A stretch of DNA of 64,000 nucleotides, taken from NCBI RefSeq assembly GCF_016863515.1, contig NZ_BOPA01000002.1:62001-126000 (forward strand), written 5' to 3'. This stretch comes from Micromonospora gifhornensis. Lineage in GTDB: Bacteria; Actinomycetota; Actinomycetes; Mycobacteriales; Micromonosporaceae. The notes beneath the pieces are model-generated. The model was not told the origin of the DNA. It made no database searches and saw only the letters and a program-made list of their open reading frames with translations. Both the position numbers and the translations under genes were made by a program. The stretch's first letter is position 1; the number at the start of each line of letters is the position of its first letter. Shown here one piece after another: positions 16,049-26,056 of the stretch.

Positions 16049-18066
16049 GCATGGTCGACTGTGACGAGTGCTCAGGGCTGGGCTTCCAGGTGCGGCGGTG
16101 CTACTGCGCTGCCGGCGGCGACCAGCTTCTCGTCGAGGGGGACCGGTACCGCGACGAGACGTACGCCGGATGCCGGGTCTGTGGCGGTGACGGCAGCGTG
16201 GCGCAGGCGTGCCACCGGTGTGGGCACGGTGGGCTACGGCGGGCGCAACTCGTGGTGACCGTGGTCAACCTGGACACCGGGGCGGCGGCGTCGCGGCGGC
16301 TGGTGCCCGGCGGCCCGGTGGTGCCGCAGGTCGACGCGGAACGGGTATGGCGGGCGCAGCCGGTGGTCGCCGAGCTGTCCGACGCCGTCGGGGTACGCGG
16401 GTTGCGACCCCGCTGGACCGGGCGCAAACCGGACGACGTGCTGGCCTGGTATCCGAAATCGTGGCAGCCCGACCTGCCGGCACCGCAGCGGTGGAGGTTG
16501 GAGGCGGCGGCCCTGGCCGGGCAGGACTTCGACCCGTGGCGGGTCTACGTGGGACGTGGCAGCGAGCTTCCCGCGCCCGGCGAGCCGGGCCGTGAGCTGG
16601 CCCGGCTCTGCGGGCTGGCCGACCTGCTGCACCTTGATCTGGTGGTGGACGCCCGCCGACGGTACGACTGGCTGACCTGGCAGATCCGCTACGAGCTGCC
16701 CGGCTCACCGGTGCCGGGCGGGCAGGACGTCAGCGGGCCCGCCGACCTGGCTTCGGCGGTCACCGGCACCACTGTCACCAGCGCCATGCACCGGCTGGAC
16801 GAGCGGGGCCGGCACGCCCCCGCGTACACGATGCGGTCGGTGCCGGCTGCCGGCGTACCCCCGGAGGTGGACCTGGACCGGCTCGGCGCGGCCGTGCTCG
16901 CGGACCTGGCCGGCGACGCGCCCGGGGCCCAGGCCATCTGGCGCGACGGCCGCTGGTGGCACACCCGGCTCTGCCCGGCCGGCAACGTCGAGGAGCTGCA
17001 CGAACGGGACACCGGCCAGATCGTCCGGTACGTGCGGGAGACGGTACGCCGTGCCACGGAACCACCCGACCCGGCCTGGTGGGGCGAGCCGGTCGAGCAC
17101 CGGCCGTGCCCGGACTGCCGGCCCGGAACCCGGCTGCGCCGCTGCCACTGCCGGATCGGTGCGCCCGGCCCCGACCCGGAGTGCTCGCGCTGTTCCGGGT
17201 CAGGTTTGGCCCCGTCGGCGCTGGCCTGCTTCACCTGCCGCGACGGCGGCCGGATCCCGGCGGCGTTGACGGTGACCGTGACGGACCTGCGTCGGGTCAG
17301 CCACGAGACGTGGCGGTCGGTGCCGGGAGAGCCGGCCCCCGTGGTGGGCTACCAGCCCAACGGCAGCCCGGTGCACCAACTGGGGGCGCACTGGCGGCTG
17401 CGCCGGCACGCGGAGACGTTCGGGGTACGCCCGGCCGACCTGACCCGCCTCGACGAGAGGCAGCCGGTCGACCAGGACCTGCTCGACGGTACGGTGACCG
17501 TCTTCGACCCCGCCGTCGAGCCGGCCCGGCGGCACGTCGAGCGGATCGTCGCCGGACTGCCCGGTGCGCGGCTGTTCGTGCTGGCCGCCGCCCCCGACAC
17601 GCCGCCGCTGACCGACCTGTTGCGGCTCGCCCACGCGCTCGATCTGACCGTCGTGCTGACCTACTGCGACCATCGGCTCGACGCGGGCGACCCGACGAAG
17701 ATCCAGGGTGAGCGGTGGGACGTGCGGCTGCTGGCGCGGGACGCCGAGGTGGGGGCGGAGTTCCCGTTCTGTGCCAGCGTCGAGCTGGCCGTGGCCCGCT
17801 GCGTCGAGTACCTCGACAGTCACCTGCTCGCCGCCGTGCCTCGCGACCCGCAACGGCCGGTACCCGCACCGCAGGCGGCACCGTCGCCGCCGGTGCCGGA
17901 CCCGACCGTCCTGCTGCGCCGGGTCGGCCGGCACTACGCCGGGCAACCGGTGGTGGCCTCGTTCGGCCGGACGGGCTGCCGGCTCTGGTTGGCCGAGGGT
18001 GGCCTCGTCCAACCGCTCGCCCGGGCGGCCACCCTCGACGACGCCGTCTCCGCCCTGCGGCTGTGA
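16045..18066 (+). CDS. Large protein with two duplicated DnaJ-like zinc modules
   Basis: The 673-residue protein has two cysteine clusters of similar layout. The first is C6xxC9...C19xC21 then C43xxCxGxG...C56xxC59. The second lies at about residues 355-400: CPDC...CHC, then CSRCSGSG...CFTC. These resemble the CxxCxGxG zinc fingers of DnaJ. Each cluster is followed by a similar strand-rich segment (LVVTVVNLDTGAA and LTVTVTDLRRVS), so the protein looks like a tandem duplication. There is no J-domain. The C-terminal ~250 residues have alternating hydrophobic strands and helices but no motif I recognise. The start at 16045 is fixed by the ATGA overlap with the preceding gene. pglY begins 114 bp downstream on the same strand. 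Confidence 0.75.
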   Translation: MSMVDCDECSGLGFQVRRCYCAAGGDQLLVEGDRYRDETYAGCRVCGGDGSVAQACHRCGHGGLRRAQLVVTVVNLDTGAAASRRLVPGGPVVPQVDAERVWRAQPVVAELSDAVGVRGLRPRWTGRKPDDVLAWYPKSWQPDLPAPQRWRLEAAALAGQDFDPWRVYVGRGSELPAPGEPGRELARLCGLADLLHLDLVVDARRRYDWLTWQIRYELPGSPVPGGQDVSGPADLASAVTGTTVTSAMHRLDERGRHAPAYTMRSVPAAGVPPEVDLDRLGAAVLADLAGDAPGAQAIWRDGRWWHTRLCPAGNVEELHERDTGQIVRYVRETVRRATEPPDPAWWGEPVEHRPCPDCRPGTRLRRCHCRIGAPGPDPECSRCSGSGLAPSALACFTCRDGGRIPAALTVTVTDLRRVSHETWRSVPGEPAPVVGYQPNGSPVHQLGAHWRLRRHAETFGVRPADLTRLDERQPVDQDLLDGTVTVFDPAVEPARRHVERIVAGLPGARLFVLAAAPDTPPLTDLLRLAHALDLTVVLTYCDHRLDAGDPTKIQGERWDVRLLARDAEVGAEFPFCASVELAVARCVEYLDSHLLAAVPRDPQRPVPAPQAAPSPPVPDPTVLLRRVGRHYAGQPVVASFGRTGCRLWLAEGGLVQPLARAATLDDAVSALRL

Positions 18067-18180
18067 GGGAGGAGCAAGCGCCACAACTCCATGATCGACG
18101 GCAGGGGGCGGGGGACGGCTTAGGATCGTCGGGTCGCCGGTGGCGCGGCGTTACGGGGAGCGGCGGAACGAGGAGCGGTG

Positions 18181-21100
18181 ATGACCCTGCTGCGGGACGT
18201 GATCGAGATTCCGACGTCGGTGGGCGACGGTGACTTCGTCGTCCGGGCCGCCGAGGGTGCCGATCTGCGGCGGTACGTCGTCACGGAGCAACTCCGGGAG
18301 AACTTCGCCGAGGCGCTACGGCGGATCGGGCACGCCGTCACCACCGGGCGTTCCCAAGCCATGTTCCTGCACGGCTCGTTCGGCTCCGGCAAGTCGCACT
18401 TCATGGCGGTGCTCCGGGAGATCCTTCAGCACAACCCGGACGCGCGGCAGATCCGGGGTCTGGCCGAGCCGGTGCTCGCCGCCGACCCGTGGCTGCGTGA
18501 CCGCAAGCTGCTCACCCTGACCTTTCACATGCTCGACGCGCGCTCGGTCGAGCAGGCGATCCTGGAGGGGTACCTCAACCAGATCACCGCACTGCACCCC
18601 GAGGCACCCGTGCCCGCCGTACACCGGTCGGATGCCTTGCTCGACGACGCGGCCCGGCTGCGCGAACGGATGGGCGACGAGGCGTTCTTCGCCGCGCTGC
18701 ACGACGGCGGCAGCACGCCGGTGGCCAGCGGCGCCGGGTTGGCCGCACACGTCACCCGGAAGGCCGGCTGGACGGCGGAGCGCTACGCCGACGCCGCCGC
18801 GGCAGCGCCCGGCACCGAGCAGCGAGACCTGCTGGTCAGCGCCCTGACCAGCACGTTCTTCACCGGTGCGGTACGCAGCGGGGAATACCTGGACCTCGAC
18901 ACCGGCCTCGCGGTGATCACCCGACATGCCAAGGCCCTCGGGTACGACGCGCTTGTGCTCTTCCTCGACGAGCTGATCCTCTGGCTCTCCACGAAACTCA
19001 GCGATCACGTCTTCGTCAACACCGAGGGTGCCAAGCTCAACAAGCTGGTGGAGTCCGCCGACGCCACCCGGCCGCTGCCGCTGATCTCCTTCGTGGCTCG
19101 GCAGCGCAACCTGGAGGACTTCCTCGGCCCGCAGGTCGGCGGCACCGAGCGGGAGGCTCTCGCGCACGTCATGCGCAGCGTGCAGGGCCGGTTCGGCGAG
19201 ATCGCCCTGGCCGACACCAACCTGCCGGAGATCACCGAGAAGCGACTGCTCAAGCCGATCACCGACGAGGGCCGAGCGGTGATTGACAACGCCTTTGCCG
19301 CAGTCAAGGGCAACCGGCAGGTCTGGGACACTCTGCTGCTCGGCGCCCAGTACGGCGACGCCGGCATCGGCTCCGACGCTTCCGCCTTCCGCAAGCTCTA
19401 CCCGTTCTCGCCGGCCCTGGTCGCCACCCTGGTGGCACTGTCGCAGGCGTTGCAGCGGGAGCGGACCGCGCTCAAGGTGATGACCGAGCTGCTCGTGGCT
19501 CGGCGGGACACCCTGCGGGTCAACGACCTGATCGGCGTGGCCGCCCTCTTCGACCCGCTGGTGCTGCACGGCGAACTGCCCGACCGGCCCAAGCTCAAGC
19601 AGTTGTTCCAATCGGCCCGCAGTCTCTACCTCCAGAAGCTGCGGCCGATCCTGCTCAACATCAACAACATCACCGAGGAGCAGGCCGCCGGGCACCAACA
19701 GTTCCAGCTCGACGACAAGCTGATCAAGACGCTGTTGCTCGGCGCGCTGGTGCCCGAGGTGCCGGCGCTGCACAACCTCACCGCGGCCAAGCTGCACGCG
19801 CTCAACTTCGGCTCGATCACCTCGCCGATCCCCGGCTACGAGGGGCAGATCGTGCTCAACCGGCTCAACCGGGTCGCCGACAGCGCCGGGGAGCTGCACA
19901 TCACCAAGACACCCGACCCGGTCTTCTCGCTCAAGTTGCACGCTGTCGACTACGACAAGCTGCTCGACCTGGTGCCCGACAACGAGACCACCACCACCGG
20001 CGTGCGGCAGCAGTTGATCCGCGAGATGGTCACCGCCGAGATGGGCATCATCGGGGCCGACGGCCAGCTCGGTGAGCTGCTGCACCCGCGTGACTGGCGT
20101 GGCGGGCGGCACACCATCCAGGTCAAGTTCGGCAACGTGCGTGACCCCGACAGCATGCCGGTCTCGGCGCTGATCGCCAGCGGGGAAGCCTGGCGGGTGA
20201 TCATCGACTACCCATTCGACCTTGAGGGCTTCGAGCGGAGTGCCGACCGGTCCCGGATCGAGAGCCTGGAACGCGGCTCCCGGACGGTGTTCTGGCTGCC
20301 GTTCTTCCTGACTGACGAGATGATGGCGAAGGTCGGCCAGCTCGCCAAGATCAATTATCTGCTCGGCAACGGCACCGGCGACCGGCTCAACTCGCTCGCC
20401 GCCGACTGGTCCCTCGCCGACCGGCAACAGGGCCGGGTCTACCTCCAGCAACGCCAGTCGCAACTGCGCAGCACCCTGCTCGGCGCGCTGATGCAGGCGT
20501 ACGGGTCGGCCACCTCCCACGGCTCGGACGTGCGCGACGACAGCGTCGGGGTGTTCCACACCCTCAGCGAGGGCCTGCACCTCGGCGATCCGCGCGGCGG
20601 CACGCTCGCCGAGGCATTCCACCACCTCACCGGGGAACTGCTCGCCTGGTCCTACCCGGGCCGCCCGGCCATGCCCGACGACGAGAAGCCGGTCACCCGC
20701 AGCGAGCTGGCCAAGATCCTGGAGTACGCCACCCGCGCCGCCGCCGACCCCGCGCGCGGCGTCACCGTGGCCAACCCCGCCGACCAGCGCACCCTGCGTC
20801 GCGTCTGCAACAACCTCGGCCTCGGCGACCTGGACGACGGCCGGTACGTGCTCACCACCTCGACCTGCCGCTGGAGCCGACACCTGTTGCAGGCCGCCGC
20901 CAACGAGGGCTACACCGACCGCTTCCCGGTGGCCCGGCTGCGGGAACTCATCGACGTGCCGGCCCCGTTCGGCTTCGACCGGGAACTCCAGAACCTGATC
21001 ATCCTGGTCTTCGGGCTGGAACAGCAGCTCGCCTGGTACTACCGGGGCGGCAAGGTCGACGTGACAAGCGTGGCCGCCGTACGCGACGACGAGATGGAGC

Positions 21101-22014
21101 TGCGGCACCCGCCGATGCCCGACGAACAGGCCTGGGCGGACGCGGTGCACCGTGGCGCCAAACTCTTCGGCAAGGTGCTGCCGGGTTGGCGTACCCCGGC
21201 CAACCTGGGCACGCTCGCCGCCACGCTGCGTGAGGCGGCCAGGGACCGTCGCGATGCCGCCGCCGGGCTGGTAGACGAGTTGACCAGGCACGCCGAGGTG
21301 CTGGGGTTGGACCCTGCCGCAGCCGTCGGGCGGCTCGCCACCGCACGGCGAGCGGCCCGCTTCGTCGCCGACATCGCCAGCGAGCGCGACGATGTCGTTC
21401 TCGTCGAATCCGTTGCCGCTGCCGAATTCGGTGACGTCGACGACCCGGCCGTCGGCGAGCTGCTCAGCCAGGCCGGCCCGCTCGGTCGTGCGCTTCGACA
21501 GGAACACCAGTGGCCGCTGCTCAAGGTCGTTCTGGCCCGATCGGCCAAGGACGAGCAGGCGCGTCAGATCATCGGCCAGTTGCGCAGTGTCGTCCAGCAC
21601 GAGCAACACGGGCAGGATCTCGTGCACGCCCTTGAGGCTGCGGTAAGCAGCTCTGCCGCACTGCTCGCCGCGGATGCCTCGGCCCGCCCGCCCGCAACGA
21701 CCCCGGACCCGGCATCCGAGCGTCCGACCGGTGACGGACCCGTACCGGGCGGCGGCACGGTCGGGGGCGGCGGCATGGTGCCCGATCCCCGACTGCCCGG
21801 GGACGTGCGTTCCGGTGACGGCGGCAGCCCTGCTCAGCCGGAGGTGACATACCTGGCGCCGGGCGGTACCGGGCACCAGGCCGGCGGCATCGGAGTCGGT
21901 CGCGCCCGGCAACACGAAGTCTCCGACCTGGCCACCTGGAAAGAGGTCGCCGCCGAAATAGAGGCGGCGGTAGCGGCTGGCCGACAGATCACCGTCACCT
22001 GGGAGACCCGGTGA
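18181..22014 (+). CDS. pglY: PglY, BREX-2 P-loop ATPase
   Basis: This 1277-residue ATPase is the type 2 counterpart of BrxC, required for BREX defence and methylation. Walker A is GSFGSGKS (residues 65-72). Walker B is in LVLFLDELILWL (~255-270). Length is as expected for PglY (about 1200-1300). The C-terminal ~120 residues are a Gly/Pro-rich low-complexity linker ending in a short helical segment. ATG 18181 is preferred over GTG 18178 because GAGGAG ends 5 bp before it. A 43-bp gap leads to pglZ. The protein is on the same strand as, but separate from, the preceding zinc-module operon. Confidence 0.95.
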   Translation: MTLLRDVIEIPTSVGDGDFVVRAAEGADLRRYVVTEQLRENFAEALRRIGHAVTTGRSQAMFLHGSFGSGKSHFMAVLREILQHNPDARQIRGLAEPVLAADPWLRDRKLLTLTFHMLDARSVEQAILEGYLNQITALHPEAPVPAVHRSDALLDDAARLRERMGDEAFFAALHDGGSTPVASGAGLAAHVTRKAGWTAERYADAAAAAPGTEQRDLLVSALTSTFFTGAVRSGEYLDLDTGLAVITRHAKALGYDALVLFLDELILWLSTKLSDHVFVNTEGAKLNKLVESADATRPLPLISFVARQRNLEDFLGPQVGGTEREALAHVMRSVQGRFGEIALADTNLPEITEKRLLKPITDEGRAVIDNAFAAVKGNRQVWDTLLLGAQYGDAGIGSDASAFRKLYPFSPALVATLVALSQALQRERTALKVMTELLVARRDTLRVNDLIGVAALFDPLVLHGELPDRPKLKQLFQSARSLYLQKLRPILLNINNITEEQAAGHQQFQLDDKLIKTLLLGALVPEVPALHNLTAAKLHALNFGSITSPIPGYEGQIVLNRLNRVADSAGELHITKTPDPVFSLKLHAVDYDKLLDLVPDNETTTTGVRQQLIREMVTAEMGIIGADGQLGELLHPRDWRGGRHTIQVKFGNVRDPDSMPVSALIASGEAWRVIIDYPFDLEGFERSADRSRIESLERGSRTVFWLPFFLTDEMMAKVGQLAKINYLLGNGTGDRLNSLAADWSLADRQQGRVYLQQRQSQLRSTLLGALMQAYGSATSHGSDVRDDSVGVFHTLSEGLHLGDPRGGTLAEAFHHLTGELLAWSYPGRPAMPDDEKPVTRSELAKILEYATRAAADPARGVTVANPADQRTLRRVCNNLGLGDLDDGRYVLTTSTCRWSRHLLQAAANEGYTDRFPVARLRELIDVPAPFGFDRELQNLIILVFGLEQQLAWYYRGGKVDVTSVAAVRDDEMELRHPPMPDEQAWADAVHRGAKLFGKVLPGWRTPANLGTLAATLREAARDRRDAAAGLVDELTRHAEVLGLDPAAAVGRLATARRAARFVADIASERDDVVLVESVAAAEFGDVDDPAVGELLSQAGPLGRALRQEHQWPLLKVVLARSAKDEQARQIIGQLRSVVQHEQHGQDLVHALEAAVSSSAALLAADASARPPATTPDPASERPTGDGPVPGGGTVGGGGMVPDPRLPGDVRSGDGGSPAQPEVTYLAPGGTGHQAGGIGVGRARQHEVSDLATWKEVAAEIEAAVAAGRQITVTWETR

Positions 22015-22057
22015 CGGCGGCTGGGGTTGAGCCGGTCACGGTCGGGGTGGTGTCATC

Positions 22058-24754
22058 GTGAGTGCTCCGGAGGGTGTCGCGACACCCGAGGCAGTGCGAC
22101 GCAAGGTCGAGGCGTGGCTGGCCGAGGATGAACCCGGGTACGCGATCGCGCTGGCTACCCGCCCCGATTGGCAGGGCGACCCGGTGTTCACCGTTCGCGA
22201 TGTGCGGATCCGGGTGGTGCCGTGCCCGACCCCCCTGGCCGCACGGGCTGCGATACACGATCGGGTCGACGGTGAACGGCTGGTGCTGCTCACCGATCTG
22301 AGCGAGAGTCAACTGGGCGACGGGTTGCTCGCCCATCTCAGTAAGCAGACCGTGCGCAAGATCGATCCGTGGGACCTGGTCCGGCAACTGTTCGGCGGGG
22401 TCGCCCGCAACGATCCCATGCTGGTGCGGAGCGGACGCTGGGTCGCCGACGCGCTCAGCGACTACGCCCCCCCTGAGGGATGGCCGGCACCACCCGGCAC
22501 GATTCTCACCCGCGACCACGCGCTGCGTAGCCTCACCGCCGAACTGCTCGGCCTGCCGGCCACCGCACTCGACGACAGCGGCCTCGTGCAATGGACCACC
22601 GAAGCCACCCGACAACGGCGGTTCATGGACGCGCCCGACGCCGTGGCGCATGGCATCACGGCGTACCTGACCGGCATCGCAGGCCGGGCCGTCCCCGGCA
22701 TCATGGCCGCCGTGCGGGCCGGACACGGAGTGGACGTCATCCCGATGGGCCTGCTGGCCGGGCTGCTCTGGACCGACACGGGTGGCAACGAGGTCGTGGC
22801 GGCGGTCGGCCGGACCCGACTGGAACCGAGGTTCGGCGGACTGTCGTTGACACCACCGCAGGCCGAAGCGCTGCATCAGGCAGCCGAAGCGTGGGTCTAC
22901 CGGACCATCGACACCGGCGTCGACGGCACGGCCGAGGCCATGCGGATGCTGCGCCGAGCCGAAACCATTGCCGCCGAGATCGGAATAACCGAGCTGATCG
23001 GCGCATCGACCATCCTGCCCAGCGGATTCCTGCAGCGACTGCGTGCCTTCGCAGACGCCGTCCGGCTCGCCGTACCGGCCGGTGGTGTCGCGCTGCCGGC
23101 CGCGGTCGCCCGGGTGCAGACGGCACTGGCCACCGTGGAGGCACACCGGGCTGTCGAGCCGCGCAGGTTGGAGACGGCCCGGATGGCCGTACGCCTGCTC
23201 CGCTGGCTCGGCACCGTCGACGCCGCTGCGCCGGCAACGCTGCTGGAGGCGCTGCACCGGCAGGTTCAGCAGGACGGCTGGGTGGATCGCGCGCGGCTCG
23301 ATGTCTTCGCCGGAGACCCCGATCCACAGGTCGCTGCGGCATACCGGCTGCTGCACCAGGCGGTGGACGCCCGTCGGTCCCGGCACGACCGCCAGTTCGC
23401 CGACCTGCTCGCCGCCGCCGAGAGCGAACCCGGAGCCCTGCTGCGCGTCGAGGACGTTCTGGATCGGGTGGTCCAACCGATCCTCGACCAGGGGAAACGC
23501 GTCCTGCTGCTGGTGCTCGACGGGATGAGTGTCGCGGCGGCGACCGAGGTGGCCGAGTCGGTCACCCGTAGGGGTGCCTGGGTAGAACTCACTCCCGACG
23601 GGGGACCCCGCACCGGCGTACTGGCGGCGCTACCCACCGTGACCGAAGTGAGCCGATGCAGCCTGCTGAGTGGACGCATCGCCACCGGGGGCCAGCAGGC
23701 CGAGCGGAAGGCGTTCCAACTGCGCTTCCCCGCCGGGCGACTGCTGCACAAGGCGTCGTTGCGTGCCGGTGCAGGCATGGCGCTCGACCGGGAGGTGCTG
23801 GCTGCCCTTGAGGATCCCTCGGTCCCACTTGTGGCCGCCGTGGTGAACACCATCGACGATGCGCTCGACCGCAGCGAGCCGGGCACCACCGTCTGGGGGA
23901 CCGACACCATCACCGCCGTCGACGACCTGTTGGCCTCCGTGACCGACCGGGTGGTGGTCGTCGTCTCCGATCACGGTCACGTCGTCGACCGGGGACCGGA
24001 CGCGATGGTTCTGCCCAGCTCCAGCAGCGAGAACCGGTGGCGTCCGGCCAGCGAGCCGGCAGGTGACGCCGAAGTCAGGTTGGTCGGCAGCCGGGTGGCG
24101 CTCGCTGGTGGCGAGATCGTCGTGCCCTGGCGAGAAGAGGTGCGGTACGGGCCACGCAAGGCCGGTTACCACGGTGGTGCCTCGGCGGCCGAGGCGGTCA
24201 TCCCGCTGCTCGTGTTCACTCCCGGTGAGGATCCCGCCGTACCGGGTTGGTCCGGTGCCCCGGTGGCAAGCCCGGAGTGGTGGCGTGAACCCTTGCCCGA
24301 GCCGTCCGAGAAGTCAGCCTCCCCGATCGCTCGACGCCGTCCGCGTCGTCCCATCGAACACCAGCCCGAAGGCCTGTTCGATCTGATGGCCACCACGCCT
24401 GCCACCGCACCCGTTACCGCCGCTGCGCCTGCTGTCGATCCGATGCTCGACCTGGTGACCGCGTTGCTGGCCAGCGACCGGTACGCCCAGCGGCGTGACC
24501 CCCGGCTGTCGCTCACCGACGAACGGGTCGCCGCACTGCTGCGCACCCTGGTCGCCGGCGGTGACCGGGCGACCCTCGACACCCTCGCGGCGCGGGCCGG
24601 CATCCCCGCGCACCGCATCACCGGCACGCTCACCGTGCTGCGCCGGCTTCTCCAGGTCGAGGGCTATCCCGTACTCACGGTCGACGCGGACGGTCGGACG
24701 GTCCACCTCAACCGCAAGTTGCTGATCGAGCAGTTCGAGCTGGAGCCGCAGTGA
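22058..24754 (+). CDS. pglZ: PglZ, BREX alkaline-phosphatase-superfamily protein
   Basis: PglZ is the signature component of BREX, with an alkaline phosphatase-like metal-dependent fold. In this 898-residue copy the metal/nucleophile region is LLLVLDGMS (D488) and the second metal site is SDHGHVVDRG (D638, H639, H641). The N-terminal ~450 residues are the helical region found in type 2 PglZ. The C-terminal ~100 residues form a winged-helix-like end (LDTLAARAGIPAHRITGTLT). GTG start; its stop overlaps the GTG of brxD (GTGA). Confidence 0.95.
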   Translation: MSAPEGVATPEAVRRKVEAWLAEDEPGYAIALATRPDWQGDPVFTVRDVRIRVVPCPTPLAARAAIHDRVDGERLVLLTDLSESQLGDGLLAHLSKQTVRKIDPWDLVRQLFGGVARNDPMLVRSGRWVADALSDYAPPEGWPAPPGTILTRDHALRSLTAELLGLPATALDDSGLVQWTTEATRQRRFMDAPDAVAHGITAYLTGIAGRAVPGIMAAVRAGHGVDVIPMGLLAGLLWTDTGGNEVVAAVGRTRLEPRFGGLSLTPPQAEALHQAAEAWVYRTIDTGVDGTAEAMRMLRRAETIAAEIGITELIGASTILPSGFLQRLRAFADAVRLAVPAGGVALPAAVARVQTALATVEAHRAVEPRRLETARMAVRLLRWLGTVDAAAPATLLEALHRQVQQDGWVDRARLDVFAGDPDPQVAAAYRLLHQAVDARRSRHDRQFADLLAAAESEPGALLRVEDVLDRVVQPILDQGKRVLLLVLDGMSVAAATEVAESVTRRGAWVELTPDGGPRTGVLAALPTVTEVSRCSLLSGRIATGGQQAERKAFQLRFPAGRLLHKASLRAGAGMALDREVLAALEDPSVPLVAAVVNTIDDALDRSEPGTTVWGTDTITAVDDLLASVTDRVVVVVSDHGHVVDRGPDAMVLPSSSSENRWRPASEPAGDAEVRLVGSRVALAGGEIVVPWREEVRYGPRKAGYHGGASAAEAVIPLLVFTPGEDPAVPGWSGAPVASPEWWREPLPEPSEKSASPIARRRPRRPIEHQPEGLFDLMATTPATAPVTAAAPAVDPMLDLVTALLASDRYAQRRDPRLSLTDERVAALLRTLVAGGDRATLDTLAARAGIPAHRITGTLTVLRRLLQVEGYPVLTVDADGRTVHLNRKLLIEQFELEPQ

Positions 24755-26055
24755 CAGCGGAAATCTCCGCCCGCCGTCGCCGGGACATCATTGATGCGCT
24801 GCGTCGCGGTGTCGTACCGAGCAACGGCCTGGACGCTCTCGCCGTTGGGCTGGAACGATTCGCCGCCGCGCTCGACGACGACCTCGACCGGGTGGCCGGC
24901 GGCGGCAGCGTCTTCAAAGCGGTACGCGGCGAGTACGGCGCCGGCAAGACCTTCTTCACCCGATGGCTCGCCGAGCGCGCCAAACGACGCGGGTTCGCCG
25001 CCGCCGAGGTGCAGATCTCGGAGCTGGAAACGCCCCTGCATCGGATGGAGACGGTCTACCGGCGTCTGGTCGAGCACCTCAGCACCGAACAGTTCGCGCC
25101 GAGCGCGTTCCGGCCCGTACTCGATGGGTGGATCTTCGCTCTTGAGGAGGACGTCCTGGCCGGCGGTGTGATCGCCGAGGACGACGCGGACGCCCTCGAA
25201 CGCGCGGTAAACGACCTGCTGGAGCGTCGGCTGGGAGAAATCTCCCGAACTACTCCGGGCTTCGCGGCCGCGCTACGTGGCTACCGGGCTGCCAGCGCAG
25301 GCGCGGACCACGCCACGGCGGATGGTCTCGCTGCCTGGCTGGGCGGCCAGCCGCACGTCGCGGCGGCGGCGCGCCGGGCGGCCGGAGTCAAAGGCGACCT
25401 CGACCACTACGCCGCATTGAGTTTTCTGCGTGGCCTACTGACCGTGCTACGTGACAGTGGGCACCAAGGGTTGTTGCTGGTGCTCGACGAGGTCGAGACG
25501 CTGCAACGAGTACGCTCTGACGTCCGCGACAAGGCCCTCAACTCGCTGCGTCAGCTCATCGACGAGGTACATGCCGACCGCTTTCCGGGCCTGATGGTGC
25601 TGATCACCGGGACGCCAGCCTTCTACGACGGCCCGCAGGGCGTGCAGCGGCTCGCGCCATTGGCCCAGCGCCTCGCCACCGACTTCGGGCCGGAAGCCCG
25701 CTGGGACAATCCGCGCGCCACCCAGTTGCGGCTGCCGGGCTTCACCACTGACGCGCTCGTCGACCTCGGCCGACGGGTACGGACCATCTACGGCAGCGCC
25801 GCAGTGGTCTCCCGCATTGACGACGACTATCTGGCCCTGCTGGCCCGAGCTGTCACCGGCGCCCTCGGTGGCCAGGTGGGAGTGGCACCTCGGATCTACT
25901 TGAAGAAGCTGGTGGCGGACGTCTTCGATCGGGTCGACCAGTTCGAGGACTGGGATCCGCGCCAGCACTACCAGCTGACCCTACGGGCTGACGAACTGAC
26001 CGACATCGAACGGAATGCAGCAGCGTCGGCCGACGACATCGAACTGCCGATCTGA
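24751..26055 (+). CDS. brxD: BrxD, BREX ATP-binding protein
   Basis: The 434-residue AAA-type ATPase belongs to the BrxD (DUF2791) family of type 2 BREX. It has Walker A GEYGAGKT (residues 60-67) and Walker B LLLVLDEVETL (about 243-253), followed by a sensor-like VLITGTPAFYDG. The start codon is inside the pglZ stop, and the stop is one base before brxHI. It is thought to pair with the BrxHI helicase. Nothing appears truncated. Confidence 0.93.
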   Translation: MTAEISARRRRDIIDALRRGVVPSNGLDALAVGLERFAAALDDDLDRVAGGGSVFKAVRGEYGAGKTFFTRWLAERAKRRGFAAAEVQISELETPLHRMETVYRRLVEHLSTEQFAPSAFRPVLDGWIFALEEDVLAGGVIAEDDADALERAVNDLLERRLGEISRTTPGFAAALRGYRAASAGADHATADGLAAWLGGQPHVAAAARRAAGVKGDLDHYAALSFLRGLLTVLRDSGHQGLLLVLDEVETLQRVRSDVRDKALNSLRQLIDEVHADRFPGLMVLITGTPAFYDGPQGVQRLAPLAQRLATDFGPEARWDNPRATQLRLPGFTTDALVDLGRRVRTIYGSAAVVSRIDDDYLALLARAVTGALGGQVGVAPRIYLKKLVADVFDRVDQFEDWDPRQHYQLTLRADELTDIERNAAASADDIELPI

Positions 26056-26056
26056 C

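Noticed and set aside
18316..21915. 1199-residue minus-strand frame across pglY
   Set aside because: An antisense open frame typical of very G+C-rich DNA; pglY has full P-loop motifs and BREX context.
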